From: Sisyra terminalis
Lineage: Eukaryota > Arthropoda > Insecta > Neuroptera > Sisyridae
Length of the DNA: 64,000 nt
Reading direction: 5' to 3'
Assembly (NCBI GenBank): GCA_958496175.1
Contig: OY292275.1
Location: forward strand, 43,415,701-43,479,700
The first letter of the stretch is position 1. Each line of letters begins with the position of its first letter. Of this stretch, positions 62,250 to 64,000 are shown in pieces. Made by a program: the position numbers and the translations under genes. The notes under the pieces are model-generated. The model had not been told where the DNA came from. It was given only the letters and a program-made list of their open reading frames with translations, and searched no databases.

Positions 62250-64000
62250 GTATCATAGGGCCATTGTTGAAAAATTAACAAACCATTGAATGATTGATTG
62301 TATTTAAATGGAGTTTGTACAATCCTTTTAAAGTCAGTTTTGAATTTGAACTGATTTAAGCAAATAATTGATAATCGTTTTCTTTCCAAAATAATAGTGA
62401 TACATTTATTCTACCAAGATCGCAGCTCAAAAATTCTAGAGATTCGAATAATTCTAGTTCGTAAGTTCGAATAATTCTTTATTTTTTAAATGGGAGACTG
62501 CAAGCTGATTCACATCAAGTCAACATGAATTTAGTGGAATAAATCAATGCTAGTTATCATAATTATTATTATAATTATAATTAGCACTATTCATTGTTGC
62601 ATGAATAATGAAGACAAGATAATGAAGATAAATTAACTTGGTAAAAGAACTCGTCTACAGTGGCTAAATAAATGTGTAAGTGTAAATAATCAGAGTTTTA
62701 GTAATTCGGAAAATGCAAGGAAAATATAGGCAAATTAAAAAGTTTGTTAATAAACAAATCTAAAAAATGTTACCATTATTTTAGCATTTACTTTCATCCT
62801 GTTGCAAAAGGGGGCAACTGCACCCCTTGTTAGTGCTTGGCTTTAATCAGGAGAGCAAGTCATTATAAATTAAATTAGTATTTAAAATAAATTTAGTAAT
62901 CTATAGCCACAAAAAACGGTAAACATTTATCGAAATTAAGATCTCCAACAAATTTTCACATGGAGGTATTTACAACCCTTGAAGAACGAATAATTATTGT
63001 TTTGAAAAAAAAAAATTTATTTATGCTGTTATAAGTTTAAATTTTATTTAATTGCAAAAATAGGGATAATCAACGAAAATTTTTTTTTGGCTCAGCTCGG
63101 TAAAGCTCGATACATTTGGCTTATAGGAAATTATTCTTGTTAGGCCTTTACTTGAAATTAAATACTTAAGAGATGAAATAGTTTTTGATAAAAAGGAATT
63201 TTTTTTGGGAATAAATTGACATTCTTGGTAAATACAACTTGAAGATCTTTTTAGGAATTGCTATTTCTGAAGAAAATTTATTAGGATATGAAGTGATAAT
63301 TGAAAAATCAAATATTTCAAATGAATGAAGAGAGCGAACCCACTTAATTGTTATATAATGAGGAGTAAAAGGATAGAATGAAAATCCTGAGGACTTGGTC
63401 GAGGATGCGTATGGGGATTTAGTTCAGATGGGTGGTGTCGGTGGTGACGAACATCCTGATTGGCCTGTTTCCGTGAGGATCGATGCGCCAATGTGCTGAG
63501 CACCCGCAGGTATCCAGGCAACCTGGAAAATACACCTTCGATGAAGAAGGCATCGAACCCCTACACTATTCACAACGACACTTCATCAACCCTGACCCCC
63601 AACTGCGGTTCCCTTTCTCCACATTTTTGTCCTTCAAACTAAAACTATTAAGTTGTTTGTCGACACCATCTAATTCCCACTTTATCCCTTATTTTTTCCA
63701 AACTTTTTGTTATGGGTTTTCGCTTAAAATGTCTTTGTTAAAATTCCTTTTTCGTTCGTCGTCTTATCAATATCGCTTGGAGACATTTCACCTCGTCTAT
63801 TTCTCGAGAAAGTGATGATGTCCTTAATCATTTTCCAATAATGTCGGCGTGATCGTCATCATCGTTGCTTGCCGATATGTGAAAATATCGCCAACACATT
63901 ATTATCACCCCTTCACACGCCCATTTCAACGAACATCATCATCTTCATCATCATCGTCCCTTATTTGCTTTCTTGTTCGTTCCCCATAATCATCATCATC
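62250..64000. other. Region upstream of the RCC1L-like gene, no gene called
   Basis: AT-rich up to 63360. From 63365 to 64000 it is less AT-rich with CAT/ATC trinucleotide runs (63840-64000). A 110-codon plus-strand frame at 63483-63815 was not recognised. It could be a promoter or exon of a neighbour that lies beyond the window. Confidence 0.3.

Overview
This is nuclear DNA from an animal, most likely an insect or other arthropod. It is strongly AT-rich, has spliceosomal introns, long gene-poor stretches and many decayed transposable elements. Genes were identified by reading translations against remembered family features; no database search was run. I cannot name the species.

Three protein-coding genes were recognised, all on the minus strand and in tandem. 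From right to left they are: an intronless RCC1-repeat protein of the mitochondrial RCC1L (WBSCR16) type (60388-59042); a complete seven-exon RSPRY1 homologue with SPRY and RING domains (58234-55474); and the first three coding exons of a gene whose N-terminus matches protein phosphatase 4 regulatory subunit 1 (PPP4R1) (53406-44019). The third PPP4R1 exon ends in a donor, and I found no later exon in the remaining 44 kb. Positions 1-44018 are therefore best read as one giant PPP4R1 intron. Two minus-strand sites inside it (near 48 and 15644) have the juxtaposed acceptor/donor structure of recursive splice sites (ratchet points). Each is followed by a second donor 38-48 nt downstream.

The giant intron and the 9-kb intron 2 are full of mobile-element remains. 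These include a family of about 460-bp inverted-repeat retroelements (712, 20.2 kb, 35.6 kb, 48.1 kb) with 12-13 bp target duplications and a hammerhead-ribozyme-like core, probably Penelope-related. There are also hAT MITEs with 8-bp duplications, a deleted hAT element that keeps a transposase C-terminus, pogo/Tigger-type elements with TA duplications, and a long foldback element nested in one of them between identical 31-bp direct repeats. Further repeats are tRNA-derived SINEs, a broken non-LTR retrotransposon, an iteron-ended element, a 160-bp tandem repeat and an LTR-like sequence. Less AT-rich islands (6.2-6.6, 18.6-18.9, 21.7-23.1, 43.1-43.8, 45.9-46.3 and 63.4-64 kb) are candidate regulatory or promoter regions. 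The one at 46.1 kb also carries a possible alternative first exon for PPP4R1.
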